49,410 nucleotides of DNA from an uncultured Ruminococcus sp. (GTDB taxonomy: Bacteria > Bacillota > Clostridia > Oscillospirales > Acutalibacteraceae): assembly GCA_905234015.1 (NCBI GenBank), contig CAJOFK010000004.1, positions 1 to 49,410 of the forward strand, read 5' to 3'. Positions within the stretch are counted from its first letter, which is position 1; each line of letters begins with the position of its first letter. Position numbers and translations under genes: made by a program. Below are positions 49,314 through 49,410 of the stretch, one piece after another. A model generated the notes under the pieces. It saw nothing but the letters and a program-made list of their open reading frames with translations. It was not told where the DNA came from and searched no databases.

Positions 49314-49410
49314 TTATTTGTTTAAAACAGAATGAAATTCGTTTGCGGTCATACCGGTACATTCTTTTAAATTATAATCCATATGCTCTTTATTGAAATC
49401 ATTCAGGTTT
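49314..49410 (-). CDS. C-terminal fragment of an unidentified protein
   Basis: A minus-strand frame is open from the right edge to a TAA at 49316-49314, giving the last 31 residues (includes NLKECTGMTANEFHSVLNK). The tail resembles the end of a helix-turn-helix regulator such as an AraC-type protein (typical GMTPxEFR-like ending), but too little is visible for a firm call. It converges on the flavodoxin-fold gene across the shared terminator. Confidence 0.45.
   Translation of the reverse strand, partial: NLNDFNKEHMDYNLKECTGMTANEFHSVLNK

Noticed and set aside
1..49410. CRISPR arrays, tRNA or rRNA genes, transposases or phage genes
   Set aside because: No regularly spaced repeats, clover-leaf sequences, ribosomal RNA segments, transposase motifs or phage structural genes were recognised on either strand.

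Overview
The window looks like chromosome from a low-to-mid GC, gut-type Clostridia, most like Ruminococcus and relatives (Oscillospiraceae). Pointers are the near-consensus sigma-A promoters with strong AGGAGG ribosome sites, a DUF4364 protein, a BofA-like protein, a SARP-type response regulator paired with a LytS-type kinase, secreted proteins with Thr/Pro-rich linkers and Lys-rich C-terminal domains, and a purine operon in which bifunctional PurH is replaced by a PurO-type IMP cyclohydrolase plus a free AICAR transformylase. No tRNA, rRNA, CRISPR array, phage or insertion sequence was recognised. The genus is an inference.

Layout. (1) 1-3.6 kb: 3' end of guaA, a MntA/HepT toxin-antitoxin pair, two unknown lipoproteins, and a nitroreductase that diverges from them across a symmetric promoter. 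(2) 3.6-11.6 kb: pyrE, radC, uvrB, a type II topoisomerase pair (ParE-like/ParC-like) with overlapping or tightly spaced genes, then secG. (3) 11.8-14.2 kb: BofA-like, DUF4364, NfeD and stomatin. (4) 14.5-21.4 kb: purine operon purE-F-M-N-O-(AICAR transformylase)-D. (5) 21.5-28.6 kb, minus strand: desulfoferrodoxin behind a 1294-residue multidomain secreted glycosidase, then an operon of LytS-type kinase, SARP-type regulator and a peptide deformylase-like protein. (6) 28.7-36.1 kb: a secretome island with a beta-helix protein, a small exported protein, an RsiV-like secreted domain, a membrane protein, and an exported Ig-like/class V aminotransferase (cysteine desulfurase-like) fusion. (7) 36.3-49.3 kb: a MATE transporter, then a compact operon (37.7-47.5 kb) of MATE-HATPase fusion, STAS protein, an A-PCP-C non-ribosomal peptide synthetase, a C-terminally anchored carboxylesterase, an RsbW-like kinase, a membrane SpoIIE phosphatase and a HAD-phosphatase lipoprotein. 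A metallophosphoesterase and a flavodoxin-fold oxidoreductase follow.

The best candidates for undescribed biology are the operon at 37.7-47.5 kb and the exported PLP-enzyme fusion at 33.7-36.1 kb. The operon joins a one-module NRPS ending in a condensation domain to a complete partner-switching set (kinase domain on the exporter, STAS substrate, second kinase, PP2C phosphatase). This suggests synthesis or export of a small aminoacyl/peptidyl metabolite controlled by phosphorylation of the STAS protein. Two further signals are a structured intergenic repeat present three times with the same two-hairpin architecture, and heptamer direct repeats at 11-bp spacing in the intergenic region facing the SARP-type regulator.
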